From: CAWAXW01 sp963786155
GTDB taxonomy: Bacteria; Actinomycetota; CADDZG01; WHSQ01
Reading direction: 5' to 3'
NCBI GenBank assembly: GCA_963786155.1
Contig: CAWAXW010000006.1
Coordinates: forward strand, 1,736,001-1,800,000
Length of the DNA stretch: 64,000 nt
Below the pieces are notes generated by a model. It ran no database searches. It was not told where the DNA came from and was given only the letters and a program-made list of their open reading frames with translations. This document shows, one piece after another, positions 1 through 9,902 of this stretch. Position 1 is the stretch's first letter. Every line of letters starts with the position of its first letter. The position numbers were made by a program, and so were the translations under genes.

Positions 1-1292
1 AGCACGCTCATGGCTTCCAGGAGTTGAGCGAAGCTTTGAAAGCCCAGGGCTGGGTGGACATCGAGAGACTGTCCGGAGCGTCGCGCGCGGAGATCACCGC
101 ATTCGCCGAGATGCTGCACTCGGCGCGAACCGCCGTCTTCGTGTGGAGCATGGGCATCACGCAACATTCGTTCGGAGAAGACAACGTGCGGGCGATCATC
201 AACCTCGCGCTCACCAAGGGCTTCGTCGGTCGCGAGAAATGCGGCTTGATGCCCATCCGCGGTCATTCCGGCGTGCAGGGGGGCGCCGAGATGGGCGCCT
301 ACTCGACCGTGTTCCCCGGCGGTGGGTTCGTCGGCCCCGACACCGCGGCCCACTTCTCCGAGAAATGGGGTTTCCCGGTCCCGTCGGAGGTGGGCCTTAC
401 CGCACCCGAGATGATCGATGCCGGGGGCCGGGGTGAACTGGACGTGCTCTTCTCCGCCGGAGGCAACTTCCTCGAGGTGCTGCCCGAGCCCTCCTTCGTG
501 GAAGAAGCGCTCACGCGGATACCCCTGCGAGTGCACATGGACATCGTCGTCTCGTCACAGATGCTCGTCGATCCGGGCGAGACGATCCTGTTGCTGCCGG
601 CCGCTACGCGCTACGAGATACCGGGCGGTGTGACCGAGACGTCCACCGAACGACGGATCATCTTCAGTCCCGAGATCCCCGGCCCCCGGATCGGCGAGGC
701 CCGGTCCGAGTGGGAGGTCTTCGCCGAGATCGCCAAGCGCGTGCGGCCGGAGCGGGCCGACGCGCTCTCGTTCTCGGGGACCGCTGCGATCAGACGCGAG
801 ATCGCCGATGCCGTGCCCTTCTACGACGGGATACAGCACCTGACCAAGAAGGGCGATCAAGTCCAGTACGGAGGGCCGATGCTCTGCGAAGGCTGGAACT
901 TCCCCACCGACGACAACAAGGCGAGGTTCTCGACCGTCAAGCTCCCGCCGGTTACACCGCCGAACGGCCGCTTCACGGTCGCAACCCGGCGAGGCAAGCA
1001 GTTCAACAGCATGGTGCACGAGCAGAAAGACCCACTGACCGGTGCCGGCAGACATTCGATCTATATGAACCGCACGGACGCGGAGGCAAACGGGCTGAAG
1101 GAAGGGGATCCGGTCGTGCTGCGCAACGAGATCGGCGAGTTCCGTGGGCGGGTCTTCCTTGCTCCGATCCTGCCCGGTAACTTGCAGATCCACTGGCCGG
1201 AGGCCGAGGTGCTCATCGACCGCACGAAGCGCTCCCCCGAGTCGGGGATCCCGGACTACAACGCGCTCGTCACGCTGGAGAAGACGGAATGA
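1..1292 (+). CDS. Molybdopterin oxidoreductase, FdhF/YdeP type, C-terminal part (5' end outside window)
   Basis: The frame is open to the left edge (it reads HAHGFQELSEA up to and past the TTG at 24). Only about the last 430 residues are present; the family usually has about 700-780. The visible part is the rear half of a molybdopterin-guanine-dinucleotide enzyme. The block GLMPIRGHSGVQGGAEMG is characteristic of the FdhF/YdeP subgroup, and the last ~110 residues form the dinucleotide-binding domain (NGLKEGDPVVLRNEIG, then LQIHWPEAEVLI). The Fe-S cluster and Cys/Sec ligand region is missing, so formate as substrate cannot be confirmed. The stop overlaps the start of fdhD by four bases (ATGA), which supports a formate-dehydrogenase-like enzyme whose cofactor needs FdhD. 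Confidence 0.88.
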   Translation, partial: HAHGFQELSEALKAQGWVDIERLSGASRAEITAFAEMLHSARTAVFVWSMGITQHSFGEDNVRAIINLALTKGFVGREKCGLMPIRGHSGVQGGAEMGAYSTVFPGGGFVGPDTAAHFSEKWGFPVPSEVGLTAPEMIDAGGRGELDVLFSAGGNFLEVLPEPSFVEEALTRIPLRVHMDIVVSSQMLVDPGETILLLPAATRYEIPGGVTETSTERRIIFSPEIPGPRIGEARSEWEVFAEIAKRVRPERADALSFSGTAAIRREIADAVPFYDGIQHLTKKGDQVQYGGPMLCEGWNFPTDDNKARFSTVKLPPVTPPNGRFTVATRRGKQFNSMVHEQKDPLTGAGRHSIYMNRTDAEANGLKEGDPVVLRNEIGEFRGRVFLAPILPGNLQIHWPEAEVLIDRTKRSPESGIPDYNALVTLEKTE

Positions 1293-2125
1293 CCAAGCGG
1301 CGCACGCATATCGACGTGATCGACAAAGGGGTTGTCAATAAGCGGGCCGACGAAGTGGCGACCGAGGAGCCCCTGGAGATTCGGCTCAAGCTAGGGGGCG
1401 AGACCCGAACCGTGGCCGTCACGATGAGGACGCCGGGCTCCGACTTCGAGCTCGCGGCGGGGTTCCTCTACTCCGAGGGCGTCGTGAACGAGCGAACGGC
1501 TATCTCCGGAATCTCCTATTGCCACGACCGTGAGGTGATACCCGAGGAACGATTCAACATCGTTACGGTCGACCTCGCCGGCCAAACGATGCCGGACCTC
1601 CGCAATCTCGAAAGACACTTCTTCATGTCGAGCTCCTGCGGAGTCTGTGGGAAGGCAAGCCTCGACGCGCTCTCGCTCAAAGGGCACCTGCCGATCGAGG
1701 ATGACGTCGAGGTCCGCAGCGATGTCCTCTACTCCCTTCCCGAGCGCTTGCAGGCGGAGCAGAACCTGTTCGGGACCACAGGCGGATTGCACGCTGCCGG
1801 GCTGTTCTCCCCGACAGGCGAAGCGTTTGCCATCCGCGAGGACGTAGGCCGGCACAACGCCCTCGACAAATTGATCGGGTGGGCGTTGCTGCACGACAAG
1901 CTTCCCTTCTCGGGCGGGATAGTCATGGTCAGCGGCCGGTCCAGCTTCGAGATCATGCAGAAGAGCCTTGTGGCACGGGCACCGATCGTGTGCGCGGTCT
2001 CGGCCCCGAGCAGCCTGGCGGTCGACGTCGCCTCCCGGTTCGGGATCACCCTGGTCGGTTTCTTGCGAGGCGAGCGCTTCAACATCTACGCGCAACCCCA
2101 GCGCGTTCGGACGCTAACCGCGTAG
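1289..2125 (+). CDS. fdhD: FdhD, sulfurtransferase for formate dehydrogenase Mo cofactor
   Basis: A 278-residue cytoplasmic protein that, in this family, carries sulfur from a cysteine desulfurase to the molybdenum cofactor of formate dehydrogenases. The two-cysteine motif SSCGVCGK (Cys about residues 115 and 118) is the sulfur-carrying loop. The conserved EDVGRHNALDKLIG and MVSGRSSFEIMQK blocks and the ending LVGFLRGERFNIYAQPQR are all present. The length is normal and the frame intact. The ATG overlaps the stop of the upstream oxidoreductase, so the two are probably co-translated. The 3' end overlaps the 3' end of the opposite-strand crotonase gene by about 12 bases. Confidence 0.95.
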   Translation: MTKRRTHIDVIDKGVVNKRADEVATEEPLEIRLKLGGETRTVAVTMRTPGSDFELAAGFLYSEGVVNERTAISGISYCHDREVIPEERFNIVTVDLAGQTMPDLRNLERHFFMSSSCGVCGKASLDALSLKGHLPIEDDVEVRSDVLYSLPERLQAEQNLFGTTGGLHAAGLFSPTGEAFAIREDVGRHNALDKLIGWALLHDKLPFSGGIVMVSGRSSFEIMQKSLVARAPIVCAVSAPSSLAVDVASRFGITLVGFLRGERFNIYAQPQRVRTLTA

Positions 2126-2869
2126 CCGCTCCATCTGCCGCTCGATAGCGGCGAGCACCTCGGGCGAGGACCACGCCGCCGCGACCTCGTCGTCGGTCGC
2201 CTCGGCGCGCCTGTCGGTCGATCTCGACGCTGGGCGCGCGCAACGCTCCTTTAGTCAACGCATAGGTGAGCGGGGGATCTCGCCCAGCCGGCGGGCTGCG
2301 TCCAGGGCGCGCTCCATGAGCTCGTCGTCGGGGACGACCTCGTCGACTATCCCTTTCTCGAGGGCCTGGCGAGCGTCGTACATGCCCCCGAACAGAACGA
2401 TCTCCTGAAGGTGCTCGTTGTTCATGCCGGAACGCATCAGCTCGAGCGCCCACGCGGGGAAAGGAACCCCTGCAGCCGATTCGATTGCGCCGATCGGCCC
2501 GGCCCCCTCGGCCATGACGCGGTGGTCACACCCGCAAGTCAGGACGGCCCCTCCCGCAAGCGCATAGCCGTTCACTGCCGCCACGATCGGGCGAGAGAAC
2601 AGGAACAACGTCCGGAAAGCGCGGGTCAATGCTTTGATACCGGCCGAGATGTAATCCACATCGGCTTTCAGGACGCGGCGAAGATCCGCCCCCGCCGAGA
2701 AAGCCGACCCGGTTCCGGTCAAAACCACGGGACGCGGCTCCTCAGTCTCAGCACGCTCCAAGCTCTGCGTGAACTCGTCGAGCGTCTCGACATCCAGCGC
2801 ATTCACCGGGGGCCTGTCGATACGAAGAACTAGGACGCCGTCTTTCGTCTCACTTGCTATCGGCATCAC
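2114..2869 (-). CDS. Enoyl-CoA hydratase/isomerase (crotonase) family, C-terminus frameshifted
   Basis: The first ~200 residues read cleanly as a crotonase: oxyanion-hole segments SAFSAGADLRR and NGYALAGGAVLT, then IGAIESAAGVPFPAWALELMR with the usual catalytic Glu region. The start is the ATG at 2869. The frame then breaks near 2262 and again near 2190. Following the shifted frames gives a natural tail (LTYALTKGALRAPSVE, then ATDDEVAAAWSSPEV) ending at a stop at 2114. The reconstructed length is about 250 residues, normal for the family. Both breaks can be explained by extra bases. The substrate is unknown: it could hydrate or isomerise an enoyl-CoA in fatty acid or aromatic degradation. The gene end runs into fdhD. 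Confidence 0.8.
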
Positions 2870-2879
2870 CGCACCCTAG

Positions 2880-3977
2880 CTAAGGCGCGACCAACCTGTA
2901 GCCGAGGCCTCTCACCGTCTCGATGAGCTTGGGATTCGACGGGTCCGTCTCGACCTTGCCTCGGAGTCTCTTGATCGCCATCGTGATCAGCGACCCACCG
3001 CCGAGGAAGTCATAGCCCCACACCCGGCTCAGCAGGACTTCGCGCGACAAGACCCTGCCGGGGCGGCGCGCCAGCTCGACCAGCAGCTTGAACTCCGTCG
3101 GCGTCAATTGGATCTCGCGACCCGAGAGTTTGACGACATGGCCGCCGGGATCTATCTCGAGGTCGCCTACAACGATCGAGCCATCCATATGCCACGCTGC
3201 TTCGGCTGTGTCCCGCTCGGTAGCGAGCGCTTGCACCAGCGCCGTCGTCTCCTCTTGCATCCCCATCAGCTCGGTGAGATCGAGGCTGACTCCGACCGCG
3301 CCGACTATCTCTCCCCAATCGTCTCGTTTGGGTTCCATGATCACCTTGTAGATGCGTTCCCTCCACATCCACTCATAGGAAACGCTTTCTCCCCTGAGAG
3401 CCCGCAGGGCCGCGGCGATCGGGGGGTGACTTGGGTCCTCGGTTTCGAACACCTCGTAGAGCGTCGTGCCGACGAGCTCGTTCTCGCCGATGCCCAAGGC
3501 GGTGAGCCCGGATCCCCACGACCATGTGAGCCGGAGATCGGTGTCGATCGTCCACTGGATGATGTTGGCCGCCTTGTTCAGAAGCTTGAGGCGCTCCTCC
3601 CTCTCGTCCAGGGCTCCTTCAAGACTTATGCGATCGGTGATGTCGACCGCGATCCCAGTGACGCGAAGGTGGCCATCCTTGAATCTCTCGATGTCATGGG
3701 AGAACTCGAGAACGTGGATGCGTCCATCCTTGGATCTGATCGGGAATCGTCCATCCCACCCTCTGCCAGATCTCAGTTCCTCGACGATCCCTTCACCCTT
3801 GGGGGCGAACCCAGGTGGCGTCAGCAGCTTCCATTTCTCCCCCGCGAGCTCCTCCATGGCGTAACCGTGGAGTTGCAGGAACGCGTGGCTCATGAAGGTG
3901 GGGGTAAGCGCGCCATCAGACGCGACTTCGAACTCGAAGCAAAGCTCCGTGTCCTCGACGTGTTTCAGTTGACTCAT
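2880..3977 (-). CDS. PAS-PAS-winged helix transcriptional regulator (OmpR-type DNA-binding domain, no receiver)
   Basis: Predicted 365 residues. Residues ~1-115 and ~130-245 are two PAS folds; the first ends in VTGIAVDITDR and the second in VGAVGVSLDLTEL, both typical PAS/PAC ends. Residues ~270-365 are an OmpR/PhoB winged helix (LTPTEFKLLVELARRPGRVL, then ETVRGLGYRLVAP). There is no phosphoacceptor receiver and no kinase domain, so ligand or redox sensing by PAS probably controls DNA binding directly. The ATG at 3977 is chosen because a GAGAGG site lies about 8 bases upstream and the PAS domain starts there; the open frame extends further upstream only as antisense of the kinase gene. It is divergent from that kinase gene, 87 bases away. 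Confidence 0.85.
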   Translation of the reverse strand: MSQLKHVEDTELCFEFEVASDGALTPTFMSHAFLQLHGYAMEELAGEKWKLLTPPGFAPKGEGIVEELRSGRGWDGRFPIRSKDGRIHVLEFSHDIERFKDGHLRVTGIAVDITDRISLEGALDEREERLKLLNKAANIIQWTIDTDLRLTWSWGSGLTALGIGENELVGTTLYEVFETEDPSHPPIAAALRALRGESVSYEWMWRERIYKVIMEPKRDDWGEIVGAVGVSLDLTELMGMQEETTALVQALATERDTAEAAWHMDGSIVVGDLEIDPGGHVVKLSGREIQLTPTEFKLLVELARRPGRVLSREVLLSRVWGYDFLGGGSLITMAIKRLRGKVETDPSNPKLIETVRGLGYRLVAP

Positions 3978-4064
3978 CGAAAACCTCTCGATCCAGGCTA
4001 CTCCCGCGAAGCGCCCGAGGATAGAGCCACGCCACGCAAAAGCGGCGTATCTTAAGGAAAGAGT

Positions 4065-5393
4065 ATGGAGAACACCGACGACCCAATCGGCACCGGAACG
4101 CTTCTCGCGGGGCGCTATCAACTGATCCGGGTGCTCGGCCGTGGGGGCATGGGCACGGTCTTCGAAGGCTTCGACCGAGTACTTGAACGGCCCGTGGCCG
4201 TGAAGGTGGTGCGGCCGGAGCTCTGCGAGGACCCTCAGGTGCTGGCCCGTTTCCGGCGCGAGGTTAAGGCCGCGGCCACGCTGAGACATCCGGGCGTGGT
4301 GGCTCTCTACGATGCCGAGCCCGGGGACCTCGAAAGGCCCTACATCGTCATGGAGCTCGTTGACGGATGGACCCTCGACCAGCTTCTGCGGTCCAATGGG
4401 CCACTCTCCACGCTCCGAGCCGCAGAGATCGCACGAGACGTGGCGGACGCTTTGGCTTTCGTGCACGCAGCCGGCATCGTCCACCGCGACATCAAGCCTG
4501 GGAACGTCATGGTGTCGGGCAACGGGCATGTGAAGCTCCTCGACCTGGGGATCGCTCGGATGCTCGATGCGACTCCGGTGACCACCTCTCGCTCGATGCA
4601 TGGAACGGCCGAGTACGTCTCGCCCGAGCAGGTAAGAGGCGAGCCGGCAGATCGTCGCTCGGACATCTACTCGTTAGGCGTCGTCCTGTTCGAGATGATG
4701 GCCGGGGTCCCGCCGTTCACGGGAGACTCGCCCATCGCGATCGCGTACAAGCATGTCGAGGCCCAACCACCCAATCTCACCGAGATCAGACCCGAGACCC
4801 CGCCGGAGCTCGCGGACATCGTCCGTCGCTGTCTATCCAAGAACCCCGGAGATCGATATCAACACGCGCTCGAGTTGCGCGATGCACTCGCGGCCGCAGG
4901 CGCAGGCGGCTCGCATCACGCCGCCGTAACCAAAGACCTGAGATCGTCGCGACCCACCGATCGCCTCAGACGCGGCCGGCGACGCGCGGCGCTTATCGGT
5001 TCGCTCGTCCTGGGGCTAACCGGCGGGCTTGCCATCGTGGCACAGGCCGACCTGAGGTTCCGGGTCGAAGCCATCCCCCATGCCTTCCCCGTCCCACCCG
5101 GTGACCTCCGAGTCGACTCGGGCTGCACCGATACTCTCGACGCGCGTGTGACGTTGCAATGGGCGCGGCCCATTTCCGGAGCGTCCGGCTACGTGGTCGA
5201 GCGAGCAACCTCCGAGAACGGACCGTTCGAGACCCTGGCTTTCGTACGCAACGGGTCGCGCAGGTCGTTCCTGGACGATGGAGCCAGGCTCGCCACGAGC
5301 TACCACTACCGGATACGCACGAGACTCGAGGGTCGCCAGAGCGATCCCTCCAACCTCGTTCGCGCCGGCACTCCGATGATGTGCCTGTGGTGA
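4065..5393 (+). CDS. Membrane Ser/Thr protein kinase (PknB-like) with extracellular fibronectin-III-like domain
   Basis: 442 residues. Residues ~16-280 form a Hanks-type kinase: glycine loop LGRGGMGTVFEG, VAVKVV with the ATP lysine, catalytic loop HRDIKPGNV, DLG in place of DFG (a common variant), and TAEYVSPEQ. A single membrane span lies at about residues 307-328. The outside part (~360-435) has no PASTA repeats but looks like one fibronectin type III domain (VTLQWARPISGASGYVVER, then YRIRTRLEG). An AAGGAAAG site precedes the ATG. It lies divergent from the PAS regulator, so the pair may form one sensing unit; that link is inference. Confidence 0.93.
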   Translation: MENTDDPIGTGTLLAGRYQLIRVLGRGGMGTVFEGFDRVLERPVAVKVVRPELCEDPQVLARFRREVKAAATLRHPGVVALYDAEPGDLERPYIVMELVDGWTLDQLLRSNGPLSTLRAAEIARDVADALAFVHAAGIVHRDIKPGNVMVSGNGHVKLLDLGIARMLDATPVTTSRSMHGTAEYVSPEQVRGEPADRRSDIYSLGVVLFEMMAGVPPFTGDSPIAIAYKHVEAQPPNLTEIRPETPPELADIVRRCLSKNPGDRYQHALELRDALAAAGAGGSHHAAVTKDLRSSRPTDRLRRGRRRAALIGSLVLGLTGGLAIVAQADLRFRVEAIPHAFPVPPGDLRVDSGCTDTLDARVTLQWARPISGASGYVVERATSENGPFETLAFVRNGSRRSFLDDGARLATSYHYRIRTRLEGRQSDPSNLVRAGTPMMCLW

Positions 5394-5409
5394 GTCCCTC
5401 TTCTAAGAG

Positions 5410-8267
5410 CTAAGGACTAACCGCCTCCACCGCAACAGGTTGCGTGGCCGTGGCATTCGTCTCGCCGTACGTGTCCGTCACGCCGCCTGCCGCGACGTAC
5501 GCGACGTCACCGGCCTGAAGCGCTGTCGGCGCAACCCAGCGCCCGTCGACGAGAGTCGCCGGGACGGACTCGGTGGTGCCGTCGGCACGGATCACCGACA
5601 CGAGCGCGGTCGCCACGTCGGCGCCACTTGCCCACGAACGGAAGGTGCACTGCATGCAGAAACCGTTGACGGCGGTCGAGATGTACGGGAAACCGCCCTC
5701 GTAACTGGTCGGGTAGGCGATCGCCGGGACGGTGAACGACGTCGAACCGTCGGACTCGACGCGAAGGTCCGTGACCTCCACGCCGTCCCAACCCTTCACT
5801 TCGAAGGGCTCCGATTCGAGGCTGTAAGGCGTGTCTGCACCTCCGTACGGGGTCCCTTGCAGGCCCGTGCGGATCTTGCCGTCGACGACGAACCGGTACA
5901 CACCCTCGGGAGTGCTTCCGATACCGGCGGGAAAGGCATTGAACGCTTCGAAGTTGGCCGTCCAGATCCACTCCTGGGAACCGGAGTACGTGTCCGAGAA
6001 AGCGTCTGTCCCGTTCGGGAAGTCGACTCTCGTCTGAACCTCACCGGTCTGATCTGCGTACCTCACCCACTGACCGTCAACTAGGCGCTCAACGGCCACG
6101 ACCGGGTTGTCGACAGCATTGGATCCACCCCGCCACGAGAACGTGGCTGCGTTGAAGCGCGTGATGTCCTGGGGCTGTGCGGTCGCGGCGGCGGGGCCAC
6201 GATCGGCGGGCATCCCCGCGTGCCAGGCCTCATAGACCGCGTTGGATATGGCGCCAAGAGCGGTCGAGACTGCAACCTGCCGGGCCTCGTCGGGCAGCCC
6301 GCGCGTGATGTCGAGCTCCAACTCCGGCTGCTCGACACCGTTCAGCGAGGCACCTAGGCGCACCATGCGCGTGACCATGTAGTCGGCGGTGTGGGGGCCG
6401 TAGGACGTCAGCGACTTGCGGTAGTCGTCCCAGCCCTGTACTCGCGGTAGCAGACGGTGTAGCCGTTGTAGTCGCCGGCGTGCCCGACGCCGATCGGCAA
6501 GCTTGTAGCCGCGTCGCGTCGTCCAGCTCCTCCTTGGTGAAGTTGCCGAAGATCTGCGTCGGGTCGGCCGGCTCGCTCGTTGGCCTTGGCGACGTTCTCC
6601 GGGGCGTCCCAGCCGGCCGCGTCGTTGTGGATCTGCGCCTTCATGCGCTGGTACTCGTCGTCGGTGACGGTGAAGTCGCCGAGCTCGGTCCACGGGCGTG
6701 GCTCGTCGGCCGTCTTGGTGCAGGTCCACGAGTCGTCGGCCTCGTTCTGGGTGCAGTCCATCCGCTCGGTCCAGTCGTAGCCGTCCCAGATGTCGCCCTC
6801 GACGTCGTTGGCGCGGCTCTCGAAGTTGAGGATGAGGTCGACCTGCGCCTCGCAGGCGCAGGAGGCGACCAGGACACGTCGCCCAGCGAACGGCCTGCAG
6901 CTGCAGGCGGGCGTTCTCCTCGACGGCCGGCGAAGGCCGGGAGGTCGTAGTTGTCGGGCACGGGCAGCCCGTGCGTCCTTGAGGTTCTCGCACCGAGCGT
7001 GCTGCGTCGATCGTCGGACCGAGCCGCTCGCAGTCGGGCAGTCGGCGGCACCGGGACTCCGGGCTCGCCTTCGACCGTCGGTCTCGGTGCGGCAGTTCGG
7101 ACACGCTCGGATACGGGTGCGACACCGGACCGGGCGACCCACGTGTTGCCCGCCTCGACGGCGACGTCGGACGAGTACGGCGACGAGCGCGTCGCCGGCG
7201 CCGATCTGCGTTCCAGCCCTCGACGATCGAGTCGGCGAGCAGGCAGGCGCCGCGCTCGGCCTGCGCGTGACCCGCGTGCGACCAGCGCGCCGGGATCGCC
7301 GTCGGGCAGCGTGATGGCGTCGGGACGACCCGCGCTCGGGCCCTCGGCGCTGCCGACGTCGCCCTGGCTGAACACGAGCGGCGCGCCGGTCTCGTCGCTC
7401 GACCATGCGCTCGAGCGGGCCGACGTAGTCGGCGGTGATGAGGTCGTAGCCGTCGAGCGACTCGGGGTGCTGGCCGTAGTTGATCCACGTGGCGAGCGGC
7501 TTCGGGCTCTGCGGTCGGAGATGTCGTCGAAGCGCATGACCGCGATCCCGTTGTCGCCGAAGTCGTCGCGGGTAGCCGGCGGGCGTGCCGTCGTCGGCGA
7601 TGCCCGGGCGCTGCGATCGTTGCCCTTGAAGAGGTCGTGCTCGACGGTGGTCGCGCCCATGCGGGCCGGCGACCAGGTTCGGCCTCGGCCGCTGCAGGAT
7701 CGGCGTCGCGGCCATCGGCGCGGGCGTGGTACTCGAAGGCGCGCAGGTCGAACACGTCCTGGAAGACCCACACGCCCGCCGACGGCGTCGAGTAGTAGGG
7801 CGAGGAGTGGTTGTGGCTCGCCATGTGGAGGATGCTCGTCGTAGGAGACCTCGGAACCCGACCGCGGCGAGGATCTGGCCGACCCGGCGGAGCAGGTAGT
7901 CCTGCGCCAGGTAGTTGTCGCTCTTGACGAACGCGACGTGCTCGCCCTCGGCGTCCTCGACGACGATGGCCCGGTAGCTCAGCCGGGACTGGACGCCGTA
8001 GCTGTCGGTCTGGGCGATCGAGTGCCCGTGGGGGTCGACGTCGTCCCCGGTGACCGAGTTCACGACGTTGTCGGGATTCTTGTCGGAGTACTGCCCGGCC
8101 CCCGCGCCGACGTGCCAGGTGGCGTCGGCCGCGCCGTAACCGGCCTTCACGATCTGGGCAGGCTCGGGCTCGGTCTGGGCTTGGGCCGGCGATCCGCCGG
8201 CGAGCGCTAAGGAAGCGGTGGCGAGCACCGCGCAAGAAAGGGCGGCCTGAAGCCGTCGTAAAGACAT
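5410..8267 (-). CDS. Secreted neutral ceramidase-like enzyme, multiply frameshifted
   Basis: The N-terminus (ATG 8267) is a signal peptide ending SPAQAQ, followed by QIVKAGYGAADATWHVGAGAG. The ceramidase-type block MASHNHSSPYYSTPS follows, and later ADDGTPAGYP and PLATWINYGQHPESLDGYDL. The C-terminal ~300 residues (5410 to ~6400) read cleanly and carry beta-rich segments with GVYRFVVDG and a CMQC pair. Between about 6420 and 7860 the reading frame changes many times, without evident stop codons within the coding pieces. Total length corresponds to about 950 residues. Closest relative in the window: the second half of the gene at 16139-20538. Neutral ceramidases release fatty acid from ceramide; that activity is inferred from family resemblance only. 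Confidence 0.72.
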
Positions 8268-8452
8268 GAGTTTCTCCCGATTCGTCGAATTTGTGATCCC
8301 GCAGCTACTCCGTGCATATATGCCGCCGAGCGTCCGATTCCTTCATGCTCGTAAAGCTTTGTTGGGAAAGCGGCCGAACGGGACCCCTTATAGAGGTTCT
8401 GGGCCGCCGGGGGCGAAATTTAGGGGTGACGAACCCTTATCTGGAGGTCCCC

Positions 8453-9901
8453 TTGAAGACGAGAACCCTGCTCGCCGGAGCCCTGGCCGTGGCGCTGGCC
8501 GCAACCATCGCCCCCGCCGCCCTATCGCCCCGACAGGCCCCCACCGCGGTCGCTGCGGACCCCGACACAGCGCGGGCATCGGGCGGAACCGCCGTCGCCC
8601 ATCGAGCAGGCGGACGGAAGGTCTCAGCGGGGAACCGGCCGGAGGCCGTGACCAACTGGATCACGTCGACCTCGGGCGAGCCGACCCTCGGCCTGACCAA
8701 GGACGGGGACATCTTCTTCTCAGCGATCACGACCAACACGAGGGTCGATGTGATGCATTCGGAGAACAAGGGCGAGACCTGGGACATCCGCTCGCCGCAG
8801 ATCGGGGGTCGCAACGTTCACTTGTTGACCATGGACCCCTACGTGTACGTCGATCCGCGCACCGACCGGCTCTTCACCATTGACCTGACCGTGGCCTGCT
8901 CTTACCTCTCCTTCTCGGACGACAAAGGTGAGAGTTGGACCACAAACCCGGTGGCGTGCGGCCGCCCCGTCAACGACCACCAGACTCTCTTCGCCGGGCC
9001 TCCCGTGCAGAGCCCGACGGTCGGATACGACAACATCGTCTACTACTGCTGGAACGACGTCGCCTCCTCGGCGTGCTCCAAGTCACTCGACGGAGGCTTG
9101 TCCTTCACCCCCACCGGCTCGCCCGCGTTCGCGGGCTACGACCAGGAGGCGGAGGACGGGATCGGCACGCCCGGGCTGTGCGGCGGGTTGCACGGACACG
9201 GCGTTGTCGACGACAAAGGCACCATCTACCTGCCTCGTGAGTACTGCGGCCGTCCCTACCTCGCGATGAGCAAGGACGAGGGACTCACCTGGGAACGCGT
9301 CCAGGTGTCTAGCCTCGGAGTCCACGGGTTCGGAGCCGGAGCGGACAACCCAGACGTCGCCGTGGACGCCAAAGGCAACATCTATTACACCTGGATCGCC
9401 CGAGACCGCCTGCCCTACCTGAGTGTGTCGAGCAACGGGGGCAAGGACTGGAGCAAACCGGTGATGTTCGGTGTTCCGGGGCTACAGGAGGCGGACCTCG
9501 CGACCGTCGACGTCGGCGACACGGGCAAGATAGCGATCGCCTACATGGGCTCGACCAATTCCAAGTTCCAGCGCTGCAAGCCGGAGTGCGAGACCAAGCA
9601 CTACAAGGACACGACCTGGAACGGCTACGTCACCATGACGACGGACGCTTTCTCCAGCGACCCGCTCTTCTACACAGCCTCGGTCAACCGGCCGAACGAT
9701 CCGTTGAAGAGGAACAACTGCGGTCCGGGCCGTTGCGGCACCGTCATCTATGACTTCCTCGACGTCGTGATCGGTCCCGACGGGATCCCCTATACCGCCT
9801 TCGTAGACGCGTGTAACGGCCCTTGCGTCAAAGACACCCCGAGCGACTCAGGCAACGAAGGCCTGATGACCCGCCTGGTGGGAGGCCCCAAACTCCGCTA
9901 A
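8453..9901 (+). CDS. Secreted Asp-box (BNR/sialidase-like) beta-propeller protein
   Basis: Start taken at the TTG at 8453: GGAGG lies 5 bases upstream and a signal peptide (MKTRTLLAGALAVALAATIA) begins there. Upstream in-frame ATGs would add an implausible Arg-rich leader. The mature ~450 residues contain at least five Asp-box motifs (SENKGETWD, SDDKGESWT, SLDGGLSFT, SKDEGLTWE, SSNGGKDWS), the hallmark of sialidase-like six-bladed propellers. The Arg triad of true sialidases is not recognisable, so glycan hydrolysis is uncertain. Several cysteine pairs suggest disulfides. It is divergent from the ceramidase-like gene (185 bases between starts) and ends one base from the stop of arsC on the other strand. 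Confidence 0.85.
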   Translation: MKTRTLLAGALAVALAATIAPAALSPRQAPTAVAADPDTARASGGTAVAHRAGGRKVSAGNRPEAVTNWITSTSGEPTLGLTKDGDIFFSAITTNTRVDVMHSENKGETWDIRSPQIGGRNVHLLTMDPYVYVDPRTDRLFTIDLTVACSYLSFSDDKGESWTTNPVACGRPVNDHQTLFAGPPVQSPTVGYDNIVYYCWNDVASSACSKSLDGGLSFTPTGSPAFAGYDQEAEDGIGTPGLCGGLHGHGVVDDKGTIYLPREYCGRPYLAMSKDEGLTWERVQVSSLGVHGFGAGADNPDVAVDAKGNIYYTWIARDRLPYLSVSSNGGKDWSKPVMFGVPGLQEADLATVDVGDTGKIAIAYMGSTNSKFQRCKPECETKHYKDTTWNGYVTMTTDAFSSDPLFYTASVNRPNDPLKRNNCGPGRCGTVIYDFLDVVIGPDGIPYTAFVDACNGPCVKDTPSDSGNEGLMTRLVGGPKLR

Positions 9902-9902
9902 C

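Noticed and set aside
1..1292. Selenocysteine in the molybdopterin enzyme
   Set aside because: The active-site region lies outside the window and no in-frame TGA or SECIS-like context is seen in the visible part.
3978..4601. Upstream extension of the PAS-winged-helix regulator to 573 residues
   Set aside because: This part is antisense to the kinase gene, has no domain text, and the PAS domain starts at the ATG at 3977 behind a ribosome site.
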